A stretch of 64,000 nucleotides of DNA from Galliscardovia ingluviei (GTDB lineage: Bacteria > Actinomycetota > Actinomycetes > Actinomycetales > Bifidobacteriaceae). The position numbers were made by a program, and so were the translations under genes. The DNA lies in the NCBI RefSeq assembly GCF_014635685.1, contig NZ_BMDH01000001.1, positions 868,001 to 932,000 of the forward strand, given 5' to 3'. The notes under the pieces are model-generated. The model did not search any database. It worked only from the letters and a program-made list of their open reading frames with translations, and was not told the origin of the DNA. Below are positions 17,693 through 27,170 of the stretch, piece by piece; positions within the stretch are counted from its first letter, which is position 1, and each line of letters opens with the position of its first letter.

Positions 17693-19366
17693 ATGGACGA
17701 TAGCGAACTGCACGAGTGGTTTATTCAATCTTTTGGCCCGTCCCAAGGGGAAATCGCATATGCTCAGTTCCAAGAACTGCCTGAGCAAATTAAAGACCAG
17801 ATTCTGCAGCAAGGTGTAGAAGGACTTCCAAAGCCTTCACAAGTACAGTCCATGGCTCAAGCACTCGGTGCTGGTGGATTAAACACTATGGATGAGGTGC
17901 GTGAAACCTTACAAAAAGGTCCAATTAATGTTGGTATGGCAACTTCACTGGCATTAAGTGCAATTCGTGAATCTGGTGCTCAACGAACCGTTTCCGCATC
18001 CGATGGTCAGTTGGTTCGCCAAGCTATGACCGAGGCTAATTTATGGCTTGACTCTGCAACTGATATTGACCCGGTTCAAGGTGAGATTGCGCTACTGACG
18101 CGAGCTGCTTGGGCTGAACAAACGTTGCCAGCATGGTGCCGTTTTGCCAATCCCGTTGCCAGTTCCACATCAGATGCACTCTCAACACTTATTACTCAGA
18201 GCTTTGGCGATGGCATTGAAGGTGATATTGCCGGAATGTATGCCGGTCCTGTCCAAATACCTATTCCTGACGACTTAAAAGATCCAAAAGTTTTAATGAA
18301 GCTTTTAGGCAATACCGCTTTCGGTATGCAAATGGGCACTGCTGCTGGGTCACTCAGCAGTGAAGTACGCGGTAGTTTTGACCAAGGTATTCAACTCCTA
18401 CAAGATGCCCCAGGCGGGTTAATTGTACAAAACTGCATCGAGTACGCTCATAAGCTCGATATCGATGTCCACGAAGTACTAGATTTCCTTGCACTACGTG
18501 AAATTGCTCATGCTCGTCTTTTTGCGCATGTGCCATGGCTTATGCCACGTTTTGAAGCGCTTATCGGTAAATTTGCTCGCGGTATTGAAATTGATCTTGA
18601 TGCTATGCGCGAACAATTACGCGATGCCACCACTATGGATCCAGAGCAATTAGCTGGCGCAGTAAATATGACTAATGTGGCGCCAAGCAACACTCCTGAA
18701 CAGATTGAAGCACGAGCAGCTCTAGAAAACTTGCTCGCTCTTGTTGAAGGCTGGGTGGATGTTGTTGTGTGGCGCGCCGCAATGGCATATCTACCTCACC
18801 TCGACCAGTTGCGTGAAATGATGCGCCGAGAACGTGCAGTCGGAGGCCCTGCTGAGCGTACATTTGAGACACTTATTGGTCTTGAAATGCGACCAAAACG
18901 TAGTCGTGAAGCCGCACAACTGTGGGAACAGCTTACAGTACAAGAGGGCGTGAGTGCTCGAGACGCGCACTGGAATCATCCTGATTTGCTACCAGTATTA
19001 CCTACAGATACTGGAACAGATACTACAACACAAGCTGATACCAATTTGGCACAGCATGGGGATACATCAAATAATGCACAGCCTACTGACGCTCAAGCAG
19101 TGTCACAAGAATCTGTACAACCTAGCAGCATGGATAGTATCGATGGCATTGACTGGGATGCAGAGCTTAGCAAGTTATTAGCGGATGACGCTCTCACAGA
19201 CGATAATCCAGCAGATGATAGCTCAGTAGAAAGCGATTCTCATGTAGATGACAGCGCTTCCGATACTGCTACTGATACCGAAACTGATGCCCATACCGAT
19301 ACCGATGATAGCACAGATTCATCCTCTGACGCAGATGGTGATACATCGGAAAACAAAACCGAATAA
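17693..19366 (+). CDS. DUF2342 family zinc-dependent metalloprotease-like protein
   Basis: 557 residues from ATG 17693 (MDDSELHEW), the natural start for this family; the frame is open further upstream but that part reads into the divergent protease gene. The family (TIGR03624 type) has a conserved motif, here ALREIAHARLFAHVPWL near 266, in place of a classical HExxH. The C-terminal 110 residues are an Asp/Thr/Ser-rich acidic tail. Earlier annotation linked the family to coenzyme F420 biosynthesis, but nothing here supports that role. The ribosome site is weak (a GAAG 14 bases upstream). Confidence 0.85.
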   Translation: MDDSELHEWFIQSFGPSQGEIAYAQFQELPEQIKDQILQQGVEGLPKPSQVQSMAQALGAGGLNTMDEVRETLQKGPINVGMATSLALSAIRESGAQRTVSASDGQLVRQAMTEANLWLDSATDIDPVQGEIALLTRAAWAEQTLPAWCRFANPVASSTSDALSTLITQSFGDGIEGDIAGMYAGPVQIPIPDDLKDPKVLMKLLGNTAFGMQMGTAAGSLSSEVRGSFDQGIQLLQDAPGGLIVQNCIEYAHKLDIDVHEVLDFLALREIAHARLFAHVPWLMPRFEALIGKFARGIEIDLDAMREQLRDATTMDPEQLAGAVNMTNVAPSNTPEQIEARAALENLLALVEGWVDVVVWRAAMAYLPHLDQLREMMRRERAVGGPAERTFETLIGLEMRPKRSREAAQLWEQLTVQEGVSARDAHWNHPDLLPVLPTDTGTDTTTQADTNLAQHGDTSNNAQPTDAQAVSQESVQPSSMDSIDGIDWDAELSKLLADDALTDDNPADDSSVESDSHVDDSASDTATDTETDAHTDTDDSTDSSSDADGDTSENKTE

Positions 19367-19441
19367 AACTGGACTGCAATACAACTGCAAATCAGTGTAT
19401 CTATAAGCGGCTATTGTGCTATGGAAAAGTCGCAAATTGTA

Positions 19442-19471
19442 GCGCAGTAGAAGGTAACTCTCCTACTGCGC
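19442..19471. terminator. Bidirectional terminator between the DUF2342 gene and uvrD2
   Basis: GCGCAGTAG (19442-19450) pairs with CTACTGCGC (19463-19471) around a 12-base loop, between convergent genes. Confidence 0.7.
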
Positions 19472-19516
19472 CATAGATTTATTGCTGCGCCGCTCTACCG
19501 ATATAATGAAATTACC

Positions 19517-21025
19517 TTATCGCTTTTGTAAAAATCTACTCGGCTTGCGCGTAATATGCATAGACTGCGCATCTTTATGCTGAGCATACGAGATATGAGC
19601 GCTTTCTTCAGCACGAGTTAATGCCACATACAGCAGTCGGCGCTCCTCTTCAATCTGCTCCATCGTATGCTGCACACCAAAAGGCAGTAGGCCTTCACTT
19701 ACGCCAATAATATACACATGCTTCCATTCCAAACCTTTTGCAGCATGAATGGTAGAAAGCGTTACAGCACCAACACTACTACCCTCTTCAAGCCGTTGCT
19801 CTACCATGGCACGAGATGCTGCCTCAGAGGCATCAATAAGGCTTTCCTGGCTACCAAAATGATCCATGCGCTGGCGTGTTTGAATACCAAGCTGATGCAG
19901 AGCCGAAGCAACCAGCGGTGCTTGTGCATTAATCCGCATCAACACTGCACAATTATTAGGCTGCTCACCTTGGGCAATACGCGCTGCAATGCGCCGAGCG
20001 ACAGCTTGAGCCTCTTCAATATCTGTTTCGTAGCTTGTAGTAACTACACGAGCGCCAGGATTTTTACCTGAAACTAATCGCAGATAATCGTCGCGTACTG
20101 CAGAAGCTGCTAATACACGATTCGCAACTGTCACAATCTGCGGCGTAGAACGATAATCCATAGTTAGCTCAATATCAGTACTATGCTCGAATTCATTTGG
20201 AAAAGTCAGTAAATAATGGCTCGTAGCACCTGCAAAAGAATAGATTGTTTGAGCAGGGTCTCCTACCACACACACATTTGTGTTATCGTCCCCAAGCCAA
20301 ATACTCATTAAATAATGTTGTAGTGGAGACACATCCTGATACTCGTCAACAGTAAGCCATTTAATACGATCACGCAGTAGCGCCCTACCCTCTTCAAATG
20401 ATTGACCAATATGGCACATCATCAGTAACATATCGTTAAAATCCATAGTGCCTCGCGCAGTTTTAATCTGCTCATAAGCACTGATAATGTCAGCAACACG
20501 TGTGGGTTCTAGATCTGCAGGAGTTGCTCGATGTGTTGCCGCACACACACGCACATAATCTTCAGGCGCTACAAGAGAGACTTTTACCCAGTTGATTTCC
20601 TGTAACACAGCGCGAACTAATAACGGATCGTCAGCCGTTTGCCCGAGCACGCGCTGTATTGCTAATGCTACAACTTCATGCTGCTGGTCAAGAATACGCG
20701 GCAATGGTGCACTGGTAAGCATTGGCCAAAGTGTAATCAACTGTTGTAATGCTACTGAGTGGAAGGTTGCAGCAGTAATGTCTTGAATACCAAGAGCAGC
20801 TAAACGTTGTTTCATTTCCGCTGCAGCTTTAACAGAAAAAGTAACTGCTAGCGTTTGGCGAGGATTCCATGCCCGAGTAGCGCAAGCATATGCAATACGA
20901 CGCGTAATAGTGCGCGTTTTGCCACTACCCGCGCCAGCAATAATGCGTACTGGTCCGTCAATACTTAAACAAGCATGACGTTGCACATCATCTAAGCCTT
21001 GAAGAATATCTTGTGCTGTATACAC
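19517..21025 (-). CDS. UvrD2-type ATP-dependent DNA helicase (HRDC-less)
   Basis: 502 residues. Superfamily 1A motifs: GLDDVQRHACLSIDGPVRIIAGAGSGKTRTI in order (Q motif and Walker A near 31), TFSVKAAAEMKQRL, TFHSVAL (motif Ib region), VDEYQDVSP (motif II), GDPAQTIYSF (motif III), NYRS-equivalent DYRSTPQI, STIHAAKGLEW (motif V) and LLYVALTRAEE (motif VI). The start GLDxxQ and TFHSVALxQL match actinobacterial UvrD2, which usually runs beyond 650 residues with a C-terminal HRDC and tetracysteine region. This one stops just after motif VI (SRFLQKR), so those domains are missing. 3'-5' unwinding in repair is the expected activity. Confidence 0.9.
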   Translation of the reverse strand: MYTAQDILQGLDDVQRHACLSIDGPVRIIAGAGSGKTRTITRRIAYACATRAWNPRQTLAVTFSVKAAAEMKQRLAALGIQDITAATFHSVALQQLITLWPMLTSAPLPRILDQQHEVVALAIQRVLGQTADDPLLVRAVLQEINWVKVSLVAPEDYVRVCAATHRATPADLEPTRVADIISAYEQIKTARGTMDFNDMLLMMCHIGQSFEEGRALLRDRIKWLTVDEYQDVSPLQHYLMSIWLGDDNTNVCVVGDPAQTIYSFAGATSHYLLTFPNEFEHSTDIELTMDYRSTPQIVTVANRVLAASAVRDDYLRLVSGKNPGARVVTTSYETDIEEAQAVARRIAARIAQGEQPNNCAVLMRINAQAPLVASALHQLGIQTRQRMDHFGSQESLIDASEAASRAMVEQRLEEGSSVGAVTLSTIHAAKGLEWKHVYIIGVSEGLLPFGVQHTMEQIEEERRLLYVALTRAEESAHISYAQHKDAQSMHITRKPSRFLQKR

Positions 21026-21177
21026 GCGCTACTACCTCCTTAGAGTAGCTATCCTAGCACTCTCAAGCGTGAGACTGTACTATGCTTAACCGCAGTGGAT
21101 AAGTACTCCGTATGAAAATTGCGTGAATTCGCGCGTCATAATAACGAAAATGCATATTGTGCGATACAGTTAGAAAG

Positions 21178-22746
21178 GTGAGCGAACATTCAATCTACAC
21201 CCTGGCCGCTATGGCGTCCGCGGCCATGCCTGCGTTGCAGGTAGCTGGCACGCGCGAATCAGACCAGTATGCTGTTGATGATGAACTTGGCATAGTTACA
21301 GCAGTCATTACCGATACTGCAGGACGACAGTTTGATGTTTGTATCAGCGATACCGATGATGGTAAAACGCTGTTAAGTAAGCGTGCTCGTGCCGCAGCAG
21401 CACTATCTCGTGCAAAAGAGCCAGCAAGTCTAGGTTTTGCGCTTGAACAGGTAGTAACGTTCAGTGATGCTACCGTCCAGCCATGTGCAACTGGTGATGT
21501 TTCTGTGCTTATTCGCAAACATAATGACGGTTACACTACAGCATTGGACCAGCTGACTGATAGTCAATGCGCTTCTGTAGGTACTGCTATTGGCGCTATT
21601 CACCGACTGCGTGCTAATTTCATCCGTAAAGAGGGATACGCCAGCTACACTGCTGAACAAATACGCCACCAGTTGGAAGCATGGATGAAACAGCTGCGTA
21701 CTCAAGGCCAGATTCCAACAGAAATTGTTGATAACTGGCAGCGCGTAGTAGCCACGGATGGATTATGGTCTTTTACTACATGCCTCGTGCATGGCGGTTT
21801 TAATGATGGCGATATGCTATTTTCAAGTACTGGATTAAATGCAATTTACCATTGGTCAGATATTCAAGTTAATGATCCTGCACGTGATTTAGCTTGGATG
21901 TTTGATAAACTTAACGCTCATCAGCGCACTATTGTGCTATCATCCTATGCTCGTATTGTTGGCTCTCATCTTGATGAGCTTATTATGCTTCGAGCAAGTC
22001 TATGGCGGCAAATGGAACAGGTTGGGGCTTTTATGCAGGCTCTTGATCGTGCTGATAATAATGCCATTATGCTCTTTAAGTCACGAGTAGAGCAGCTTGC
22101 TCACCAACTTGCTGTGCGCTCTCGCAAAGTTTCAGATCCTACGAGGCAGCCTTTAGCCGATCCGAAGCAAGCACCAAACCGTCCAGTGCAGCACACATCT
22201 ATACATCAACAACCTCAGCAGCGAACTGCACATCACTCCGATGCTGCACCACAGCATGCACCAGTTATTGGTGAACGATTAACTGATGAACAGCAGACAG
22301 TAAGTACCACTGCTCACGCATCCAGCTCAACAGTATTACTTGAGCATAACGAGCAGCAAATTGAAGGTGTTCAAAATCTGACTGCCGACCAGACCATCGG
22401 TAGCAATTCTGGTTCTGTAAGCACTGTTTCAGCTACTGAACATCAGCATGTGACTAGCGATAGTGGGCAGAGTGTTGATGCTGATGCACCAACAGAGATA
22501 CTGCCTCGTGCAACTTCTCCGGACAGTCAGTCATCTGACTTATCTGTACCGAACACTTCGCAGGCATCTACCGGAGTTGGTATCGAACGTACTGATGGGC
22601 ATCCTACTGGATATGTATCACTAGTTGAAACACCAGCGCAGGATCAGGATAGCGATTACACCTCTAACACCCACGATGAGGATGCTGCACCTGATGCCGA
22701 CGAAACCGATGCTGAAAGTGCTGCAAATACAGCAGATAACGCGTAA
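21178..22746 (+). CDS. Phosphotransferase-fold (APH-like) protein with degenerate catalytic loop and long disordered tail
   Basis: 522 residues from GTG 21178, next to a weak AGAAAGG; a TTG at 21157 is the alternative. Residues 1-320 resemble aminoglycoside phosphotransferase-like kinases: the helical lobe (IGAIHRLRANF) precedes LVHGGFNDGDMLF, which aligns with the catalytic HGDxxxxN loop, and HWSDIQVNDPARDLAWMF, which carries the metal-binding Asp. In the catalytic loop the Asp is Gly and the Asn is Asp, so a normal kinase reaction is doubtful. The last 190 residues are Gln/His/Ser/Thr/Asp-rich and disordered. It diverges from uvrD2, a pairing seen in actinobacteria. It is probably not an antibiotic resistance gene. 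Confidence 0.75.
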   Translation: MSEHSIYTLAAMASAAMPALQVAGTRESDQYAVDDELGIVTAVITDTAGRQFDVCISDTDDGKTLLSKRARAAAALSRAKEPASLGFALEQVVTFSDATVQPCATGDVSVLIRKHNDGYTTALDQLTDSQCASVGTAIGAIHRLRANFIRKEGYASYTAEQIRHQLEAWMKQLRTQGQIPTEIVDNWQRVVATDGLWSFTTCLVHGGFNDGDMLFSSTGLNAIYHWSDIQVNDPARDLAWMFDKLNAHQRTIVLSSYARIVGSHLDELIMLRASLWRQMEQVGAFMQALDRADNNAIMLFKSRVEQLAHQLAVRSRKVSDPTRQPLADPKQAPNRPVQHTSIHQQPQQRTAHHSDAAPQHAPVIGERLTDEQQTVSTTAHASSSTVLLEHNEQQIEGVQNLTADQTIGSNSGSVSTVSATEHQHVTSDSGQSVDADAPTEILPRATSPDSQSSDLSVPNTSQASTGVGIERTDGHPTGYVSLVETPAQDQDSDYTSNTHDEDAAPDADETDAESAANTADNA

Positions 22747-22767
22747 GTATTGTCATACAGTAGATAG

Positions 22768-22834
22768 AACACTGTTATTTGCATTAGCTCTTGGCGAAGA
22801 GTAGCCAAAGTCGCACTCTGTGTACAGTGTTTTG
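22768..22834 (+). terminator. Possible terminator after the phosphotransferase-like gene
   Basis: AACACTGT (22768-22775) pairs with ACAGTGTT (22824-22831), enclosing a hairpin TTGGC/GCCAA (22791-22808), and is followed by a few Ts. The long loop makes it weak. Confidence 0.4.
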
Positions 22835-22931
22835 GCATATTCTTCGATAGAATGCATATAGAATATCTTCAAACTGTGAGTATGCACCCAGTGCCCTTCA
22901 GATGTATACGTTAAGCAAGTAAGGAATGATT

Positions 22932-23174
22932 ATGGAAGTTGAAATTGGTATCCGCGACGTAGCTCGTACAGTAAATTTTGAAAGCAACCAAACGCCAGAA
23001 GAGTTAAGTGCCACTATTGAACAAGCACTTGCTGCAGCAGGCGCAGGTACTCAAGGAATAGTAAATCTCACTGATGCTAAAGGTCGCCATATCGTCATTC
23101 CTGCAGCATCATTAGGCTATGTCATTATTGGCTCAGACACTACACACCCAGTTGGTTTTGGTAATCTCAACTAG
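22932..23174 (+). CDS. DUF3107 family protein
   Basis: 80 residues from ATG 22932, six bases after AAGGA; an ATG at 22926 would leave no spacing. It reads MEVEIGIRDVARTVNFES, then an Ala-rich helix (TPEELSATIEQALAAA), then GRHIVIPAASLGYVIIGSD near the end. This is the standard architecture of DUF3107, a small actinobacterial family with no known reaction. It is followed by a strong terminator. Confidence 0.9.
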   Translation: MEVEIGIRDVARTVNFESNQTPEELSATIEQALAAAGAGTQGIVNLTDAKGRHIVIPAASLGYVIIGSDTTHPVGFGNLN

Positions 23175-23225
23175 GTCTAAGCTCAACAACGAGAGCTAAG
23201 TACTACGGGTTCATAAAACTAACAT

Positions 23226-23267
23226 AAGGTGAGCGCATGCATGCATATGTTGCAGCTCACCTTTCTC
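23226..23267 (+). terminator. Rho-independent terminator after the DUF3107 gene
   Basis: AAGGTGAGC (23226-23234) pairs with GCTCACCTT (23255-23263), followed by tctcac. The loop contains a gcatgcatgc palindrome. Confidence 0.75.
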
Positions 23268-23333
23268 ACACTTAGAGTTTTCTATTTGACGATACGGTGT
23301 TATTGCGCATTACATTGTTGCACTATTGCACAC

Positions 23334-23363
23334 GCTATCGTGCTGTCAGCTATCGTGCTATCA
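23334..23363. repeat. 15-bp tandem repeat downstream of the DUF3107 gene
   Basis: gctatcgtgctgtca (23334-23348) is followed by gctatcgtgctatca (23349-23363), one mismatch. It is non-coding, between two convergent genes. Confidence 0.6.
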
Positions 23364-23396
23364 CCTTACTGCACCATCATATTTGAGAACATTGTG

Positions 23397-24278
23397 CTAC
23401 TTAATAACGCCAATTGCACCTCGACGAATAATTTCTTGTACTGTTTGCTCATCAGTAACATGCTCTCCCATGTGGTTAGGCTTACCAGTACCATGCCAAT
23501 CAGAACCGCCAGTAATAAGCAAATCTAGATGATGAGCAATACTCGTAAGTCGCTGCTGCTGCTCAGCATTATTATCACGATGATGTACTTCAAGCCCATC
23601 TAGCCCAAGATGCGCCAACTGAGCAATCTGTTCATCAGACAAGAGTCTCGCATTACGTCCAATAGCCCCAGGATGCGCAATAATAGACACTCCTCCAGCT
23701 TGACCAATAACTTGCACTACTTGGCGCGCATCAGGAGAAATAATAGGAACATAATATTTTGAAGCGCGATTTACCGTATTACGAAAAACTGCCGAACGAT
23801 TGGGAAACAGTCCTTTAGCAACAAGTGCATCAGCAATGTGCGGTCTGCCAATAGTAGTTTGTTCACCTTCACGAACCATATCAAGCACGTCTTGCCAAGT
23901 AATCGGAAAGTCTACAGCCAAATTACGCACCATTTGCTGCATACGTTCTATTCTATGCTGTCTTGTGGTGGCAAAAAGCTGTTGCACACTTTCATTTTCT
24001 GGGTCGTAAAGCAAACCCAGCATATGCACGCATACCCCATCCATATCAGCAGTGATTTCCGTTCCACGAATAAGTGGCATGTGGTTACTGCGCGCCGCGC
24101 GAACAGCATCTGCCCATCCTGCGCTGGTGTCATGATCAGCAAGAGCAATTCCATCCAAACCCAGTGATGCTGCTGTTTGCACCATTTGCTCTGGAGTTGC
24201 CGTACCATCAGAATACACACTATGGCAATGCAAATCCCAACCCTGGGCAATAGTATGACTCGTCTTTGGTAAACTCAT
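23397..24278 (-). CDS. PHP-domain phosphoesterase
   Basis: 293 residues from ATG 24278 (MSLPKTS), five bases after AGAAAG; the longer frame to 24398 has a poor sequence. PHP motifs: DLHCHSVYSDG (motif I), ALADHDT (motif II), RGTEIT, the IIAHPGA segment and GSDWHG (motif IV). The family member YciV/RNase AM hydrolyses 3',5'-nucleotide bisphosphates and trims short RNA 5' ends using a trinuclear metal site; that is the closest likely role. It diverges from the VKOR gene. Confidence 0.9.
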   Translation of the reverse strand: MSLPKTSHTIAQGWDLHCHSVYSDGTATPEQMVQTAASLGLDGIALADHDTSAGWADAVRAARSNHMPLIRGTEITADMDGVCVHMLGLLYDPENESVQQLFATTRQHRIERMQQMVRNLAVDFPITWQDVLDMVREGEQTTIGRPHIADALVAKGLFPNRSAVFRNTVNRASKYYVPIISPDARQVVQVIGQAGGVSIIAHPGAIGRNARLLSDEQIAQLAHLGLDGLEVHHRDNNAEQQQRLTSIAHHLDLLITGGSDWHGTGKPNHMGEHVTDEQTVQEIIRRGAIGVIK

Positions 24279-24439
24279 GCTTTCTATCGTAATCTCTTCA
24301 TACCAAATCACCGTATGCTGATAAGTTGGCGTGTCGTACCACACTACAAGGCATGTATTTTCTTCGAGGTCATTGCAAAAATCATTGTTTTCGCACATAC
24401 TGGAAACCAGTTATCAAAATCAATGCATAAGAGGATTAT

Positions 24440-25096
24440 ATGGAACAGATCACTACCTCAGATTATCGGCAACCAAAAGGGTGGCGTCACAACGCAACAT
24501 GGTTATATGCAGTTATGCTTATTGCCTCAATATGCGCATTTATGGCATCGCTTATTCTTTCTGCAGATACGCTACAACTAGCACGTCATCCTGATCAGCA
24601 ACTCGGCTGCGATGTCAACGGAGCGGTATCGTGTTCTACAGTGGCACAGTCTTGGCAAGCTGAAATTATTCATTTTGGTGGCTTAAGCTACCCGAATGCT
24701 TTCTTTGGTATTGCCGCTGAGGCAGTATTTATTACTGTTGCCGTGCTTGGATTGAGTAAAGTCGTATTCCCACGCTGGTTTGCTTGGTGCACTTGGGCTG
24801 GCAATCTTTGCGCTTTTGCTTATGCGTACTGGTTATTCAGCCAGTCAGCATTTGTTATTCATGCCTTGTGCCCGTGGTGTCTAGTGCTCATGTTTACTAC
24901 TACTATCCAGTTCATAGCTCAATCTCATGCCACAGTCACCGTGCAAGGCATTCCACAATCAGAAGGGCGCTTTGCTTCTTGGCAGCGCGCACTACAAACG
25001 TATTATAGGCTTGGTGCCGATTTGCTTGTTGATGTACTATGGATTGCAGTTGTCGTAGCAATTATTCTTATTAAGTATGGCGCTGCGATACTGTAA
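24440..25096 (+). CDS. Vitamin K epoxide reductase (VKOR) family protein
   Basis: 218 residues, about five membrane helices, GAGG ribosome site. The loop pair LGCDVNGAVSC (Cys 57 and 65) and the active-site CPWC (about 144-147) are the four conserved redox cysteines of VKOR. In actinobacteria this enzyme passes electrons from DsbA-like oxidases to quinone and so drives disulfide formation outside the membrane. No DsbA/thioredoxin-fold partner is fused or adjacent, so it must be encoded elsewhere. Confidence 0.93.
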   Translation: MEQITTSDYRQPKGWRHNATWLYAVMLIASICAFMASLILSADTLQLARHPDQQLGCDVNGAVSCSTVAQSWQAEIIHFGGLSYPNAFFGIAAEAVFITVAVLGLSKVVFPRWFAWCTWAGNLCAFAYAYWLFSQSAFVIHALCPWCLVLMFTTTIQFIAQSHATVTVQGIPQSEGRFASWQRALQTYYRLGADLLVDVLWIAVVVAIILIKYGAAIL

Positions 25097-25192
25097 TACT
25101 TTGATGCTGTAATAGCAGTAAAAGCGGTAATACTGCAGCGCGTACTAGCTGAGTATACACACAATACACACAGGTCATACCCGCAAATACAC

Positions 25193-25241
25193 ATACCTCC
25201 TGTATCACAGACACTATGGTGTAAGTCTATACAGGAGGTAT
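25193..25241. terminator. 13-bp inverted repeat between the VKOR gene and dapF
   Basis: ATACCTCCTGTAT (25193-25205) and ATACAGGAGGTAT (25229-25241) are perfect complements around a 23-base loop. It sits in the 200-base space between convergent genes, so a bidirectional terminator is most likely; there is no long T-run. Confidence 0.5.
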
Positions 25242-25297
25242 TGTAATAACAGGAGCTTAACACAATAGGAAAAGCTGTAACCTTATGTTATCGAGCA

Positions 25298-26179
25298 CTA
25301 GAGTAATGTAACGCTCGCCACTAGCTGAGCATCCCCAGTAAGCGACACATTGTGTTCGTCAACATCAACTTGTACTGTGCCTCCGAGAATGCGAATTTTC
25401 CATGAATCAATACCTGTTTGCGCACGTAAGGTTATTGCACTAGCACACAGTCCGGTACCACAGGATAATGTCTCACCTACTCCTCGCTCATGCACGCGCA
25501 TACTAGCAAGACCAGGAGCTTCAACAGCAACAAATTCTACATTCTGTCCCTCTTCAAGCCCGGGTGTTACTTGCGGAGCCACGCTCAAATCCAACTCACG
25601 TAGTGTCTGTTCTGCCCGCTGCCACTGATTCGTATCAGTATTGAGCACAGTGACAATATGAGGATTGCCCATATCAACGTATCGACCATCAAATACAGAC
25701 CCTTGATGAACACTGATCTGGTGCTCAGCTGCACTACTAGCATGCCACTGCCCCATCGCTACGGTATACACATGCTCACCAAGACCCGATACTGCGCCAC
25801 GGGGTGTCAGTACTTTTACTCCAGCACGTGTGCCTAAAGCGATTGGTCCTTGTGGCGACAATCCTTGTGTATGCAAAAATAGTGCCGATACGCGCGTACC
25901 ATTACCACACATTTGCGCAATAGACCCATCGGCATTGCGATAATCCATCACCCATTGCACTTGAGCATCTTGCAATGCTTGAGCAATATTCTTATCAATA
26001 TGATCCACATATTCAGGGCGAGTCAACCTCAGCACGCCATCTGCACCGATGCCAAAATGTCGGTCGCAAAGCTGCTGTACTTCTTCTACCGTAGGGTTAT
26101 ATTCACCATTGGGGTCAGCATATACAATAAAATCATTGCCAGTACCGTGACCCTTCATTACTGTGCTTGCGATAGTCAT
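25298..26179 (-). CDS. dapF: Diaminopimelate epimerase
   Basis: 293 residues from ATG 26179, behind AAAGG; the frame is open to 26227. The two catalytic cysteines are in MCGNGTRVSALF and SCGTGLCASAI; KGHGTGNDF at the start and MGNPHIV in the middle are family landmarks. It converts LL- to meso-diaminopimelate, the precursor of lysine. Because the MurE in this window lacks the DAP-specific motif, the product probably feeds lysine synthesis rather than direct wall incorporation. It diverges from murI with 105 bases between starts. Confidence 0.95.
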   Translation of the reverse strand: MTIASTVMKGHGTGNDFIVYADPNGEYNPTVEEVQQLCDRHFGIGADGVLRLTRPEYVDHIDKNIAQALQDAQVQWVMDYRNADGSIAQMCGNGTRVSALFLHTQGLSPQGPIALGTRAGVKVLTPRGAVSGLGEHVYTVAMGQWHASSAAEHQISVHQGSVFDGRYVDMGNPHIVTVLNTDTNQWQRAEQTLRELDLSVAPQVTPGLEEGQNVEFVAVEAPGLASMRVHERGVGETLSCGTGLCASAITLRAQTGIDSWKIRILGGTVQVDVDEHNVSLTGDAQLVASVTLL

Positions 26180-26284
26180 GCCTTTAGCATACCAATCAGA
26201 GCCATAATCAAACAGACTTGCCCACAATACAAATACACAAGTTCACGCTCAGCATTATAGTATGTATGACTCAAGGAGGTAGCG

Positions 26285-27076
26285 ATGTCATCATATGCGC
26301 CAATTGGAGTATTTGATTCCGGATTAGGTGGGCTGTCTGTTGTGCGACAGATCCGTCATGATCTTCCTCACGAGCGCATATTGTATGTTGCCGATAGCAA
26401 ACGAGCACCATATGGTGTTCGTAGCAAAGAGGAAATTATCCAGTTTAGTATTGAAATTGCTGACTCTCTTGTAGCTCAAGGTGTGAAAGCTATTGTTATT
26501 GCGTGTAATACTGCCACTGCAGCAGCTGTCAATATTTTACGCGAGCGCTACAGCATTCCCATTATTGGTATGGAACCTGCATTAAAAGTTGCTGTCGATC
26601 GTGGCGCTGGAACCCGTCAACATATTGTTGTAGCAGCTACCCCGCTTACTCTACGTGAGCACAAGTTTGCCCAATTATTAGAGCGCTTTAATGATGATCA
26701 TACTATTGCTAAACAGCCATGCCCTGATTTAGTAACACTTGTAGAATCTGGGCAATTGCATAATCATGATCTGGTTATGCAAACATTGCATCGGTACTTT
26801 GATCAATACGACTATGCTTCACTGGATAGTATTGTGCTTGGCTGCACGCATTTTGTATTTTTCAAGCCGTATTTTGAAGAACTTGTTGAGTCACATACGG
26901 CTATTTTAGACGGCAATAAGGGCACTGTTCGTCATTTAGCAGTAGTCCTTGAATCTCTTGGCAAACTTGCTGATGAATCACAACAAGGCTCTGTACATAT
27001 TACCAATTCTGATACGTCAGCAAGATTACATGATTTGGCTTTGGAACTGCTCAATGCCTCGCATTGCTATGAGTAA
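26285..27076 (+). CDS. murI: Glutamate racemase
   Basis: 263 residues, AAGGAGGT ribosome site. [14 protein letters not shown] opens the protein, the two catalytic cysteines lie in [10 protein letters not shown] and LGCTHFVF, and the Asp of FDSG and the [11 protein letters not shown] segment complete the site. It makes D-glutamate for peptidoglycan. The preceding divergent gene is dapF, so both amino-acid racemisation steps for wall or lysine supply are side by side. Confidence 0.96.
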   Translation: MSSYAPIGVFDSGLGGLSVVRQIRHDLPHERILYVADSKRAPYGVRSKEEIIQFSIEIADSLVAQGVKAIVIACNTATAAAVNILRERYSIPIIGMEPALKVAVDRGAGTRQHIVVAATPLTLREHKFAQLLERFNDDHTIAKQPCPDLVTLVESGQLHNHDLVMQTLHRYFDQYDYASLDSIVLGCTHFVFFKPYFEELVESHTAILDGNKGTVRHLAVVLESLGKLADESQQGSVHITNSDTSARLHDLALELLNASHCYE

Positions 27077-27170
27077 TCATGAGTAATACTCTGTCTACAA
27101 AGCGATTAGTAAGCGTGTAGCATGGTGTGCAGTGTAAAGTTGCTGTTTTAGTGTGTAAGGTAGGTATTGT

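Noticed and set aside
21178-22746. Aminoglycoside or macrolide resistance gene
   Set aside because: The catalytic HGD aspartate is replaced and the genomic context is that of a conserved actinobacterial housekeeping gene.
23229-23528. 99-residue plus-strand frame after the DUF3107 gene
   Set aside because: Starts inside a terminator, covers a tandem repeat and then runs antisense to the PHP gene; no ribosome site.
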